This document shows positions 7,147 to 15,418 of a stretch of DNA of 28,568 nt, in pieces (within the stretch, counting starts at the first letter, position 1; the number at the start of each line of letters is the position of its first letter). Where the stretch lies: NCBI GenBank assembly GCA_910586715.1, contig CAJUJG010000047.1, forward strand, positions 1-28,568, read 5' to 3'. The position numbers and the translations under genes are program-made. Under the pieces are notes generated by a model. That model was not told where the DNA came from and did not search any database. It saw only the letters and a list, made by a program, of their open reading frames with translations. Source of the stretch: an uncultured Lachnospiraceae bacterium. GTDB lineage: Bacteria > Bacillota > Clostridia > Lachnospirales > Lachnospiraceae.

Positions 7147-9423
7147 TCAATAACTACTCATCGGATTAAAATCAAACTGCACGCTGTCGCTGTTCCACTG
7201 CTTCCCGTTCACCAACTGCTCAAGCGCGTCCTTCACCGCCACTAAAACCGCATAATCCCTATGCTTTACATAAAACACAAACCGATACACATCGTTAATC
7301 TTCCCGACACTCGCGCTCGACGGTCCAATCACCGCGGGCTTTTTTTCCGCAAAGCGCCCTTTCGCGCAATCCGCAAGCTCCCTTGCGTGCTCCGCGCCCG
7401 TAAGCTCATCGGCTGCCGTCACAAGCACTGCCATCATATGTGCGGCAGGCGGATACGACATCAGCTCCCGATAGGAAATCTCCTCGTCAAAAAAACCCTC
7501 ATAATCCTGCGCAGCCGCATGGACAATCGTGTAATGCTCCGGCTGGTACGTCTGTATCACCACCTCACCCGCAAGCGCGCCTCTGCCTGCGCGTCCTGCC
7601 GCCTGTGTCAGCAATTGGAATGTACGTTCTCCTGCTCTGAAATCATTTGCGTGCAGCGACATATCCGCCGCAAGAATACCCACAAGCGTCACCTTCGCAA
7701 AGTCATGCCCTTTCACAATCATCTGCGTCCCGACAAGAATATCCGCCTCCTCGTTTGCAAAAACGGACAGTAGCTTTTCATAGCTGTCTTTCGTCCTTGT
7801 CGTGTCCGCGTCCATGCGCAGCACACGCGCACTCGGAAATTCCTTGTGCAAAAGCTCCTCAATCTGCTGTGTCCCCGCGCGAAAGCCCAAAATATATTTG
7901 GAACCGCACTTCGGGCAAAGCGTTACATTCGGCGTTTCATAACCGCAGTAATGGCACACAAGCCTGCTCGTTTTGCGATACTGGTCCGTGTGCTCCGAAA
8001 GCGACACATCGCAATGCGGACATTTCATCACATGACCGCACGCGCGGCACGACACAAAGCCCGCGTACCCCCTCCGGTTTAAAAAGAGCATTGTCTGCTC
8101 GCCCTTTTGCAGTCGGTCGGCAATCAGGGAGGAAAGCCGCCTGCTGAAAATAGAACGGTTTCCCTCCTTTAACTCAACGCGCAAATCCTCCACATAAACA
8201 TGCGGCAACGCACCGCCCGCAAGCCGTTCCTTCAGCGTAAACAGCGTAATCTCGCCCCGTTTTGCCTTATTATACGTTTCCACCGACGGCGTCGCGGAGC
8301 CAAGCACCAGGCTTGCGCCCTTCATGCGGCAAAGCTCGCCCGCAACCTCCCTTGCATGGTACTTCGGCATCGTTTCACTCTTATAGCTGCTCTCATGCTC
8401 CTCGTCGATAATCACAAGCCCAAGCCGCTCAAACGGCGTAAAAAGCGCGGAACGCGGACCGATAATAATGTCAATCTCACCCCGCCTTGCGCGCTCACAC
8501 TGGTCGGAACGCTCCCCTGCAGAAAGCCTTGAATTCATCACGGAAACGCGCTCGCCAAACCGCTGGTAAAACCGAATTAGCGTCTGATACGTCAGGGCAA
8601 TTTCGGGAATTAACATCACCGCCTGCTTTCCCCTGCGGATAACATGCTCAATCAGTGCCATGTAAACCTCTGTCTTTCCGCTCCCCGTTACGCCGTGGAT
8701 TAAATAGGTTTTGCGTATTCCGTTTTCATATTCTCCCGTGATTGCCTCGACAATCGCACGCTGCTTTGGGGAAAGTTCCTTTTTGCCTTGATTCTGCCAC
8801 CCCTCTGAAACTGCAGCGGGAAGCGGATTTCGGTATGTATTAGACGCCTCAACCTTTACAAGCCCTGCCTTTACCAAAGACTGGATTGTCTGCGGCGCGA
8901 TATTCAGCTTCCCTGTGACAAGCGGATACGGCAAAACAGGCTGCATGCCCAACTCCTGCATTAATCTCGCCTTCGCCGTCTGATGCTTTGCCTCGAACTC
9001 ATGTGCGTGCATAACTGCCGTGTCCGCGTCGACAAGACAACGCAGGGTGCGCTTTACAACCTGTTTCATTTTCTGTTTCACGGGCAGAACGGTTTTAAGC
9101 GCCGAAATCATGGTTGCGCCGTAGTTGTTTTTCATCCACCACGCAAGCCTGACTGCATCGCTTTCCACCGTCACCGCCCCTTCGATAACCGCCTCAATAT
9201 TTTTTAATTTTGCAACATCATACTCCGCTTTATCAGTAAGCTCCATGACATAGCCCCTGATACGCTTATTTCCCATGCCAAACGGAATCGTCACCGCCAT
9301 GCCGACCTCAATTTTTCCCAAAAGCGCATCGGGGATTTTATACTGAAAGGGGCGGTCCACCTTTTCATGGGAAATATCCACAATAATATTCGCAAATCTG
9401 CCTGTCATCAATTTTGTTTCCAA
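7147..9423 (-). CDS. priA: primosomal replication-restart helicase PriA
   Basis: PriA is the 3'-5' DNA helicase that reloads the replisome at stalled forks. This 758-residue copy has the N-terminal 3'-binding domain (FANIIVDISHEKVDRPFQY), Walker A GVTGSGKTEVY near residue 244, DEEH (IIDEEHESS) near 340, GSATPS, the cysteine-rich zinc module (CRACGHVMKCPHC and CHYCG/CPKCG) near 460-510, and helicase motifs V-VI (GTQMIVKGHDF, QAAGRAGR). The start is probably TTG 9423, because GGAGG lies 6 nt upstream; the ATG at 9408 is too far from it and the upstream ATG at 9444 has no site. It follows murE, with two inverted repeats in the 76-nt gap. Confidence 0.96.
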   Translation of the reverse strand: METKLMTGRFANIIVDISHEKVDRPFQYKIPDALLGKIEVGMAVTIPFGMGNKRIRGYVMELTDKAEYDVAKLKNIEAVIEGAVTVESDAVRLAWWMKNNYGATMISALKTVLPVKQKMKQVVKRTLRCLVDADTAVMHAHEFEAKHQTAKARLMQELGMQPVLPYPLVTGKLNIAPQTIQSLVKAGLVKVEASNTYRNPLPAAVSEGWQNQGKKELSPKQRAIVEAITGEYENGIRKTYLIHGVTGSGKTEVYMALIEHVIRRGKQAVMLIPEIALTYQTLIRFYQRFGERVSVMNSRLSAGERSDQCERARRGEIDIIIGPRSALFTPFERLGLVIIDEEHESSYKSETMPKYHAREVAGELCRMKGASLVLGSATPSVETYNKAKRGEITLFTLKERLAGGALPHVYVEDLRVELKEGNRSIFSRRLSSLIADRLQKGEQTMLFLNRRGYAGFVSCRACGHVMKCPHCDVSLSEHTDQYRKTSRLVCHYCGYETPNVTLCPKCGSKYILGFRAGTQQIEELLHKEFPSARVLRMDADTTRTKDSYEKLLSVFANEEADILVGTQMIVKGHDFAKVTLVGILAADMSLHANDFRAGERTFQLLTQAAGRAGRGALAGEVVIQTYQPEHYTIVHAAAQDYEGFFDEEISYRELMSYPPAAHMMAVLVTAADELTGAEHARELADCAKGRFAEKKPAVIGPSSASVGKINDVYRFVFYVKHRDYAVLVAVKDALEQLVNGKQWNSDSVQFDFNPMSSY

Positions 9424-9450
9424 TTCAAACCTCCATGCTGTCAATAACCT

Positions 9451-9478
9451 GCGAATTTGGGCATCAGCACAAATTTGC
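9451..9478. repeat. hairpin between murE and priA (1)
   Basis: GCGAATTTG (9451-9459) and CAAATTTGC (9470-9478) form a perfect 9-bp stem with a 10-nt loop, just upstream of the priA ribosome site on the minus strand. Confidence 0.5.
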
Positions 9479-9479
9479 C

Positions 9480-9504
9480 ATTGAAAAATCTCAGATTTTT
9501 CAAT
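9480..9504 (-). terminator. AT-rich hairpin over the murE stop codon (2)
   Basis: ATTGAAAAATCT (9480-9491) and AGATTTTTCAAT (9493-9504) form a perfect 12-bp palindrome with a 1-nt centre. It overlaps the murE TGA. The stem ends in a T-run on the minus strand, so it may act as a weak terminator or an RNA-stability element limiting read-through into priA. Confidence 0.35.
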
Positions 9505-10969
9505 TTATTTCTTTTAGTATTTCATCAATCAGCACACGTTCGTCCATCGGGTATTTCACACCCTTAATCTCCTGATAATCCTCGTGCCCCTTTCCGGCAA
9601 GCACAATAATATCACCCTTCTGCCCATGCGTAATCGCGTATTTGATTGCCTCTTTCCGGTCACAAATCTCAATATACGTTCCGTCCGTCTTTCCAATCCC
9701 CGTCTTAATGTCGTTAATAATGTCCTGCGGCTCCTCAAAACGCGGGTTGTCGGACGTGATAATCGTCAAATCCGCAAGCCTTCCGCTCACCTCGCCCATC
9801 TCATAACGTCTTAGCTTCGAGCGGTTTCCGCCGCACCCGAACAAACAGACAAGGCGGTTTGGATTGTATTCCTTTAACGTCGTCAGAAGACTCTCAAGCG
9901 CCATTGCATTGTGCGCATAATCAATCATCAGGGTAAAGTCATCGGATACCCTGACCATTTCAATCCTGCCCTTTACCTTTGCGCCCAAAAGCGCCTTTTT
10001 GATATTCTCCTCATTCACGCCGAAATGCCTGCAAATCGCAATCGCCGTAAGCGCATTGTAAGCACTGAACTTGCCGGGAATATCCGTTTCAATTTCCATA
10101 TTTAAAAGCCCCGACACTTTAAAGTCAATACCCAAAAAACCCGCGCCTGTGACAAGCTTTAAATCGCTGGCTCGCAAATCCGCCTGCGCGTCAAAACCGT
10201 ATGTTTCCAGCTCGCATGTATGATTTTTCACAATCCTTTCCCAGTGCTGGTCATCGCAGTTTACAATGCCCACCCTGCACTGTTTGAAAAGCATCGCCTT
10301 ACAGTCAAGATATTCCTCAAAATCCGCATGCTCATTCGGTCCGATATGGTCCGGCTCAATGTTCGTGAAAATTCCATAGTCAAATGTAAAGCCCTGCGTC
10401 CTGTGCATTTTAAAGCCCTGCGAGGACGCCTCAATCACCACCGCGTCGCAGCCGATGTCTTTCATTTCCTTAAAATACTGCTGTAAGTCAAGCGACTCAG
10501 GCGTTGTGTGTTCCGCCGGAATAACCTTGTCGCCGATAATCGTTTCAATCGTTCCCACAAGCCCTACCTTATAGCCCGCATTTTCGAGTATGTATTTGAC
10601 AAGATACGTCGTTGTCGTCTTTCCTTTTGTTCCCGTCACGCCGATGACTTTCATGCTGTCCGCAGGATTTCCGAAATAATTTGCGGAAATAAACGCCATC
10701 GCGTATCTTGTGTCCGCCACCTTGATAACCGTGACAGTTTTATCCTTTGGCAGCTCCACCTCTTTGCTTACCACAAGCGCCGCCGCGCCGTCCGCAACCG
10801 CCTGCGCCGCCGCATCATGTCCGTCAAAGTTTGCTCCCTCAATACAGATAAAAAGGCAGTCCTTTGTGATTTTTCTTGAGTCATTTACCACCTCGGAAAT
10901 CATCGTGTCCGTACTGCCGATTATGCATTCGTAATCAAAGCCGTTTAGTAAGTCTTTACATTTTAACAT
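9500..10969 (-). CDS. murE: UDP-MurNAc-tripeptide synthetase MurE (meso-DAP type)
   Basis: MurE adds the third residue to the cytosolic UDP-MurNAc-dipeptide in peptidoglycan synthesis. The 489-residue protein has the N-terminal uracil-recognition domain (NDSRKITKDCLFICIEG), the ATP loop GVTGTKGKTTTTYL near residues 110-123, the central-domain HTTPESLDLQ, and the C-terminal substrate motif TSDNPRFEEP. DNPR, rather than DNPA, is associated with meso-diaminopimelate. Other conserved marks are DYAHNAMALE and LAGKGHEDYQ. ATG 10969 has GAGG 9 nt upstream and a good promoter ahead; the GTG at 11014 lies within that promoter. Confidence 0.96.
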   Translation of the reverse strand: MLKCKDLLNGFDYECIIGSTDTMISEVVNDSRKITKDCLFICIEGANFDGHDAAAQAVADGAAALVVSKEVELPKDKTVTVIKVADTRYAMAFISANYFGNPADSMKVIGVTGTKGKTTTTYLVKYILENAGYKVGLVGTIETIIGDKVIPAEHTTPESLDLQQYFKEMKDIGCDAVVIEASSQGFKMHRTQGFTFDYGIFTNIEPDHIGPNEHADFEEYLDCKAMLFKQCRVGIVNCDDQHWERIVKNHTCELETYGFDAQADLRASDLKLVTGAGFLGIDFKVSGLLNMEIETDIPGKFSAYNALTAIAICRHFGVNEENIKKALLGAKVKGRIEMVRVSDDFTLMIDYAHNAMALESLLTTLKEYNPNRLVCLFGCGGNRSKLRRYEMGEVSGRLADLTIITSDNPRFEEPQDIINDIKTGIGKTDGTYIEICDRKEAIKYAITHGQKGDIIVLAGKGHEDYQEIKGVKYPMDERVLIDEILKEIN

Positions 10970-10994
10970 CGCCGTTTGCCTCGCTTTTTTATTT

Positions 10995-11024
10995 ATTATA
11001 GTCAATGGCAACACCTTTTGTCAT
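10995..11024 (-). promoter_or_regulatory. sigma-A-type promoter of murE
   Basis: ATGACA (11024-11019; one mismatch to TTGACA), 18-nt spacer, TATAAT (11000-10995). Transcription would start near 10988, giving a leader of about 20 nt before the murE ATG. Confidence 0.6.
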
Positions 11025-11257
11025 CGACTTTATAATCTAATTTAAAGGATAGCATATTTGTAGGGATTAATCAAGAATTTGCCGCTGCACTGGATTATGA
11101 CGGGAAATAGAAACCTCCCATGTTTTTCCTTTTGTTCCTGCATAAATACTGTATCACAAATCTGCAATCTTTTGTATCCTCATATCGCAAAAACCATGTC
11201 AATACTACGGCTTTTTAATCATGATAAAAAAGAATAGGAATTTTGTTATTTCTATAT

Positions 11258-11263
11258 TATAAT
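11258..11263 (+). promoter_or_regulatory. -10 box upstream of the GNAT gene at 11299
   Basis: A perfect TATAAT lies 35 nt before the start codon. No recognisable -35 sequence is seen at normal spacing, so activator dependence or a weak promoter is possible. The rest of the 284-nt divergent gap (11015-11298) holds the murE promoter and nothing else I can identify. Confidence 0.3.
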
Positions 11264-11298
11264 GAAACGAAAGAACCGTTACTAAGGAGGAGTTTTTT

Positions 11299-11841
11299 AT
11301 GGATACCGTTACTGTCAGGGACGCCGTGCTCGCGGACGCGGCGCGGATTTTGGAAATTTATGCGTACTATGTGGAGCATACGGCGATTTCGTTTGAATAT
11401 GAAGTCCCTACGCTGCCAGCGTTTGAAAACCGCATGAAGCAGACCATGAAAAAATACCCCTATCTTGTGATTGAGCAGGACGGCGTGATTCAGGGGTACG
11501 CTTATGCGGGTGCGTTTGTGGGGCGCGCCGCTTATGATTACTCGTGTGAGCTGACGATTTATCTTGACCATTCCGCCAAAAAACGCGGGTTTGGACGAAA
11601 ACTGTATGAAGCACTGGAAGAACGACTGCGTAAACTTGGGTTTTTGAATTTGTATGCCTGTATCGGTTATCCCGATGCGGAAGATGAATATTTGGATAAA
11701 AACAGTGCACAGTTTCATACGCATTTGGGATTTGAGACGGTTGGTACATTTCACAATTGCGGATACAAATTCGGACGCTGGTATCATATGATTTGGGCGG
11801 AAAAAATCATCGGGGAACACAAAATGCGGCTGCCGTTATAA
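11299..11841 (+). CDS. GNAT acetyltransferase, phosphinothricin-acetyltransferase-like
   Basis: The 180-residue protein resembles the Pat/Bar (YncA/MnaT) branch of GNAT: TVRDAVLADAARILEIYAYY at the N terminus with HTAISFEYEVP, GYAYAGAFVGRAAYDYSCEL mid-protein, the acetyl-CoA loop KRGFGRKLYEAL, and HLGFETVGTFHNCGYKFGRW near the end. Such enzymes acetylate amino-acid-like amines (methionine sulfoximine, phosphinothricin). AAGGAGGAG lies 9 nt upstream of the ATG. The segment between the acetyl-CoA loop and the end has CIGYPDAEDEYLDKNSA in place of the usual ISxxNxxS pattern, which suggests a diverged substrate. It is transcribed divergently from murE and ends in a terminator. Confidence 0.9.
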   Translation: MDTVTVRDAVLADAARILEIYAYYVEHTAISFEYEVPTLPAFENRMKQTMKKYPYLVIEQDGVIQGYAYAGAFVGRAAYDYSCELTIYLDHSAKKRGFGRKLYEALEERLRKLGFLNLYACIGYPDAEDEYLDKNSAQFHTHLGFETVGTFHNCGYKFGRWYHMIWAEKIIGEHKMRLPL

Positions 11842-11863
11842 CAGCGGCTGCCGCATGGTTTTT
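11824..11863 (+). terminator. terminator of the GNAT gene
   Basis: ATGCGGC/GCCGCAT (11824-11830 with 11850-11856) encloses GCCG/CGGC and is followed by GGTTTTTG. The GNAT stop codon lies in the loop. It separates this gene from the convergent esterase. Confidence 0.7.
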
Positions 11864-11884
11864 GTTTCCAATATCTATCAAGCC

Positions 11885-13444
11885 TTAATGCTGAATCTCC
11901 TGCTCCTGTGTCAGCTGCGCCATATCAAACGGCGGAAGAATGCTGTCTATTTTTTCATACAGCTTGTCGTCAAACTGATACCGCAGTTCGCATGTTCTGT
12001 CGAAAATCATAGTCGGCTCCTCGTCGGGCGTAACCGGTTTCCAATCAGGAAGCTCGCTGCTTTGCGGTTTACCGGTTTTAGCAAACGACAAAAACGCCTC
12101 CGAAATTTGTCTGTCCAGCTTTTCGCTTACGTTTGGAATCTGGCATACTTCTACCAAATCCGTGTTGTGGAAGAAAAAGGGAATATCCGAACAGTGCCAT
12201 GCTATTTTGTCATGATATATCGGAAATTCCAGCGTGAACTCATACAAATATGTACCGCTGTTTCCCCCTTGTGCATGTAATTTGGCAAACCGTTTCGTGG
12301 GCTGGCGCAATGCGCGGTCAAGCAGCAGCAAATCCGCCGCCTTTTTATCCGGAAAAGCCTCTTGGAACAGCGCAATCATTTCATCGGTATGTTCTTTATA
12401 TACAACGCTGATATGCTCCTTCATCTGCTCCTGTGTCAGCTCATTTTTGTCATATGCAGTATGCCCAAACGCAAACTCGCTGAACACGCTCCCTATCATA
12501 AGCGGAACCTGAAACGCACACTTGCGAAATCCATATTTCAGCGGATTGCCCCTGTAGTAATTATTCACAAGCGGGGCGCCTCCGATATACCCGCCCTGCG
12601 CCTCGATTGCAGGGCTTACCTTTGTATACGCCTTTACAAGCTCGTAATAGGGAACATGCTCCAGTTTCTCCACTTCATTTTGTACAATCCCCAGTTCCTT
12701 TAAAATCCCTGTGACAATCAGGCGTCCGTCTCCCGTACATGGCGGCAGAAGCGACGCGTCGGCAACACCGCTCATAATCAGTCCTTTATGAAACAGTCCG
12801 TCCGCTTCCGAAATCTGCATCAGGTCAGCAACCTTCGCGCCGCCACCCGACTGCCCGAAAATCGTTATATTATCAGCATCACCGCCAAACAGTGCAATAT
12901 TCTCATGAATCCATTGCAGCGCCGCCACCATATCCGCATGCCCCGCGTTGCCGGAATTTTGATATTTCTCCCCAAACGGGGAAAGGTCCAAATACCCAAG
13001 AATGTTAAGCCGGTGATTAAGAGACACAACTACAACATCCCCTTCCATACACAAATGAAATCCGTCATAAGCAGCCTGTTCAATCGAAGATCCCGCAAAG
13101 TATCCGCCCCCATGCAGCCATACGACAACCGGCATTTTCTTTTCACAGTCCAAGCTCTTTGTCCAAATATTCAGATTCTGACAGTGTTCATCCTGCGGCC
13201 AGTACCGGTGGGGCACCAGCAGCTCCGCATTCGGGGTATCCTGCGTCATAAGAGGGCATACATAACCATAGGAAAACGCCTCCTTGATTCCGTCCCATTG
13301 TACCTTTTGGGGCATTTGGAACCGATTGGCATACGCATATGGGATTCCCTTAAAAATGTATGCTCCGTTGTAAAAATATCCTTTCAGTTTTCCGCCAGTT
13401 GTCTCCAAGACCGGCACGTCGTCTGCGCGAAATGATTTTGTCAT
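11885..13444 (-). CDS. type B carboxylesterase
   Basis: This 519-residue alpha/beta hydrolase shows the COesterase family marks: the oxyanion loop VVVWLHGGGYFAGSS near residues 106-120, the nucleophile elbow FGQSGGGAK with Ser about 199, the acidic residue in GSVFSEFAFG, and a C-terminal His in AWHCSDIPFFF. No signal peptide is seen at the chosen start, so it is probably cytosolic. The family hydrolyses carboxylic esters, including para-nitrobenzyl esters; the natural substrate is unknown. ATG 13444 has GGAGG 8 nt upstream and is preferred to 13546. It has its own promoter and converges with the GNAT gene. Confidence 0.92.
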   Translation of the reverse strand: MTKSFRADDVPVLETTGGKLKGYFYNGAYIFKGIPYAYANRFQMPQKVQWDGIKEAFSYGYVCPLMTQDTPNAELLVPHRYWPQDEHCQNLNIWTKSLDCEKKMPVVVWLHGGGYFAGSSIEQAAYDGFHLCMEGDVVVVSLNHRLNILGYLDLSPFGEKYQNSGNAGHADMVAALQWIHENIALFGGDADNITIFGQSGGGAKVADLMQISEADGLFHKGLIMSGVADASLLPPCTGDGRLIVTGILKELGIVQNEVEKLEHVPYYELVKAYTKVSPAIEAQGGYIGGAPLVNNYYRGNPLKYGFRKCAFQVPLMIGSVFSEFAFGHTAYDKNELTQEQMKEHISVVYKEHTDEMIALFQEAFPDKKAADLLLLDRALRQPTKRFAKLHAQGGNSGTYLYEFTLEFPIYHDKIAWHCSDIPFFFHNTDLVEVCQIPNVSEKLDRQISEAFLSFAKTGKPQSSELPDWKPVTPDEEPTMIFDRTCELRYQFDDKLYEKIDSILPPFDMAQLTQEQEIQH

Positions 13445-13519
13445 GCTTGTCGCCTCCTGTTTATCCAATTGAATACTGCTATGAAACAACTTTTCTTCAA
13501 TGTGCATTACTATATTTGT

Positions 13520-13548
13520 ATTATACGAAACGGCTGGAAAAAACACAA
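13520..13548 (-). promoter_or_regulatory. sigma-A-type promoter of the esterase gene
   Basis: TTGTGT (13548-13543), 17-nt spacer, TATAAT (13525-13520). The leader to the ATG at 13444 is about 70 nt. The frame that continues upstream to 13546 overlaps this promoter, which supports the downstream start. Confidence 0.55.
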
Positions 13549-13712
13549 CATATTCATGTACTTCCTAGTTCATCCCAAAACGTCTTAACTATTCTTTTCT
13601 ATATAATGACTCTTTTTTCTCCGAAAACATATTATCTGTCCACAAACACTGATATTTATGTTATACTATTTAAAAAGGAAAACAGTATCAAAAGTTACAG
13701 GAGAACCATGAA

Positions 13713-13917
13713 ATGAAACTACTGGTAAGCGCATGCCTTTGGGGCGAAAACTGCAAATACAACGGCGGGAATAATTATGATATGCCCCTTGTCAAGTAGA
13801 CAGGTGAAATATCTAAAATTTAGTGCCGGTGATACCTGCATTTCGATTTAAGATGCCGGTATTAAGGTAATTGACGCAGAAGAGATTAGAAACGGCACTG
13901 TTAAAGAAGTTATGTAA
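13713..13917 (+). pseudogene. truncated DUF523 gene and trailing remnant
   Basis: ATG 13713 (CAGGAGA 8 nt upstream) encodes MKLLVSACLWGENCKYNGGN, the unmistakable N terminus of DUF523 proteins (normally about 140-150 residues), and then stops at TAG 13797-13799 after 28 codons. The core (VCPEQLGGLPTPR type) is missing. Downstream, in another frame, 13801-13917 reads two short open stretches split by TAA, the second ending DAGIKVIDAEEI...EVM. That could be the tail of the same or another gene. Large internal loss is the simplest explanation. DUF523 function is unsettled. Confidence 0.7.
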
Positions 13918-14043
13918 ATGGTACATATATCGTTTCCCGCTCTTTATAACGATTTTTATTGTAATTTATAGAGCAGTTTCTTACTAATAATTTCAAGAAA
14001 ACGCTGCATCTTATCAAACTGAACACGGAAAGGAAGTTCCCAT

Positions 14044-14268
14044 ATGAAAAACACAAAGATTTGTCCAAAATGTAACAGCTCCGACATTTTGATTGTCGAC
14101 GGATATGCCGGCGCTTACGGCTCCGGAAATAATATTATGACAGGAATGACAATTTTTTCTGCCGTAAAGGTAGACCGCTACATCTGCTGTTCCTGCGGAT
14201 ATACGGAAGAATGGATTAACACAAAAGATATGGATAAGCTGAAAAAATCGGCGCGGGCACACCGTTAA
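14044..14268 (+). CDS. small zinc-ribbon protein
   Basis: The 74-residue protein has two CxxC knuckles, KICPKCNSSD at residues 6-15 and YICCSCGYTEEW at about residues 48-59, which would bind one zinc. The linker is Gly-rich (GAYGSGNNIMTGMTIFSAVK). AAAGGAAG lies 7 nt upstream of the ATG. Proteins of this type are common in Firmicutes and uncharacterised; nucleic-acid or protein binding is a guess from the fold. Confidence 0.75.
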   Translation: MKNTKICPKCNSSDILIVDGYAGAYGSGNNIMTGMTIFSAVKVDRYICCSCGYTEEWINTKDMDKLKKSARAHR

Positions 14269-14547
14269 AAGCATACCCGCCCGCTTCCTTCCGAAAAGAA
14301 TACTAATTTCAAATGGATAAAAAAAGATTATGTTCCTAACGGAAGCGTTTTCAGCAAACCTTCTGCAACAGCGCTAAAGGGAACAGAGGCAGTCTTACAA
14401 TATGCTACAAGAAACAAGTATCATTTGCCGGCAGAGCAGGTACAAGCCAAAGGAAATGAAATTAACCGGAAGCTCGGGAGATGGTATCCTGATAAAAGGC
14501 ACTTATTTCTTCCGCTCCTGTTATCTTCATACTGTTACCCTCCCTGA
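14269..14547 (+). other. open frame without a start codon, probable gene remnant
   Basis: After the zinc-ribbon stop (14266-14268) the same frame stays open for 92 codons to TGA 14545-14547 with no ATG. It reads with normal amino-acid use, for example DYVPNGSVFSKPSATALKGT and LPAEQVQAKGNEINRKLGRW. A long in-frame stretch with plausible composition but no start suggests a decayed or 5'-truncated gene. I recognise no family. There is no other gene between 14269 and the tetR end at 14636. Confidence 0.4.
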
Positions 14548-14567
14548 ATTTCTTGTATGACTTCTTT

Positions 14568-14587
14568 GCACGCAAGTACTTACATGC
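14568..14587. promoter_or_regulatory. second TetR-type palindrome, 3' of the tetR gene
   Basis: GCACGCAAGTACTTACATGC is a 20-bp palindrome with two imperfect base pairs, and its core GCAAGTACTTAC differs by one base from the perfect GCAAGTACTTGC at 15289-15300. It is probably a second operator of the neighbouring TetR protein, and would mark the promoter of a gene that is no longer present. Confidence 0.5.
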
Positions 14588-14635
14588 GTATGTGAGATAC
14601 AAAATGGCACTTTCATCAAGCGCCATTTGTTCCTT

Positions 14636-15223
14636 TCAACCTTCTTCATGCCCTAAAATGCCGTTTACAAATACTGCCACGCTTTGTCTGATAAATTCTT
14701 CCCGTCCGGTCTTTGCGAGCTCCTGCGCAAACGACGCATTTAGAAACGTATAGCCAAACGTCGCGGAAAAGACCGTCATTGCCAAATCTTCAAAATTAAA
14801 ATGCCCGATTTTCCCAAGCTCCTCCATTTTTTGGAAGTACTGTGTCAAAGCCGACACAAATACCTGCGGCACCTTCATAATCAGAGGCGCGGTTTCCTCA
14901 TAAATCTGCGGCGCCCGCAACCCGATGGACAGGTTGACAAAATCCGGCGTAATCCTGTCCATGTAGGCATTCATAAACAGTTCCAAATCCGGCGCAAGCT
15001 CCCACTGTACATTTGCAAAAATGTCAGGCGTCACATTCGCCCGCCACTTCTCCTGTGCAACACCCTGTAGCACAATGTCCTTTTTATTTTCAAATTTCCG
15101 AAACAGCGTGCATTCATTTACGCCTGCCAAATGCGCAATATCCTTCGTCGTCGTAGCGACATATCCTTTATCCCGTATCAGCGCCATTGTTGCGTCAATG
15201 ATTTTCTGGCTTGTGTCGTCCAT
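14636..15223 (-). CDS. TetR/AcrR family transcriptional regulator
   Basis: The 195-residue protein has an N-terminal TetR helix-turn-helix (residues 4-50: IIDATMALIRDKGYVATTT, then DIAHLAGVNECTLFRKFENK) and a helical ligand-binding domain. It should repress in the absence of an inducer. ATG 15223 has GGAGG 5 nt upstream; the upstream ATG at 15235 lies inside the ribosome-site region. A strong promoter followed at once by a palindrome lies ahead of it, so autorepression is likely. No drug pump or enzyme gene sits beside it, although the second palindrome beyond its 3' end suggests that one once did. Confidence 0.92.
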   Translation of the reverse strand: MDDTSQKIIDATMALIRDKGYVATTTKDIAHLAGVNECTLFRKFENKKDIVLQGVAQEKWRANVTPDIFANVQWELAPDLELFMNAYMDRITPDFVNLSIGLRAPQIYEETAPLIMKVPQVFVSALTQYFQKMEELGKIGHFNFEDLAMTVFSATFGYTFLNASFAQELAKTGREEFIRQSVAVFVNGILGHEEG

Positions 15224-15288
15224 TTTTACCTCCATGCCATAACTGTTCTTTTGGAGCAGCTACGTATATCACGAATCCATTTCTTAAT

Positions 15289-15300
15289 GCAAGTACTTGC
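15289..15300. promoter_or_regulatory. TetR operator at the tetR promoter
   Basis: GCAAGTACTTGC is a perfect 12-bp palindrome starting 4 nt downstream of the tetR -10 box, over the expected transcription start. A near-identical copy is at 14568-14587. Confidence 0.65.
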
Positions 15301-15304
15301 TATC

Positions 15305-15333
15305 ATTGTATCGGAATTTGTCCTGCTTGTCAA
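15305..15333 (-). promoter_or_regulatory. sigma-A-type promoter of tetR
   Basis: TTGACA (15333-15328), 17-nt spacer, TACAAT (15310-15305): near-perfect consensus. The leader to ATG 15223 is about 75 nt. Confidence 0.75.
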
Positions 15334-15365
15334 TCCGCAATTTGAAATCGGGCAGAAAATGATAT

Positions 15366-15400
15366 GGAAAACCGATACTGCGGTTTTCCCACAGTATCGG
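15366..15400 (-). terminator. terminator of the sigma/anti-sigma operon
   Basis: On the minus strand CCGATACTG and CAGTATCGG (15400-15392 with 15380-15372) form a 9-bp stem with an 11-nt loop, followed by TTTTCC. It lies 19 nt after the anti-sigma stop codon. Confidence 0.75.
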
Positions 15401-15418
15401 CTGAATCTATGGCGATTG

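Noticed and set aside
7647..8147. Plus-strand ORF antisense to priA
   Set aside because: The priA frame carries every helicase motif; this one has no motif and no ribosome site.
12788..13435. 215-codon plus-strand ORF antisense to the esterase
   Set aside because: The esterase has its full catalytic motifs; the antisense frame is only a shadow.
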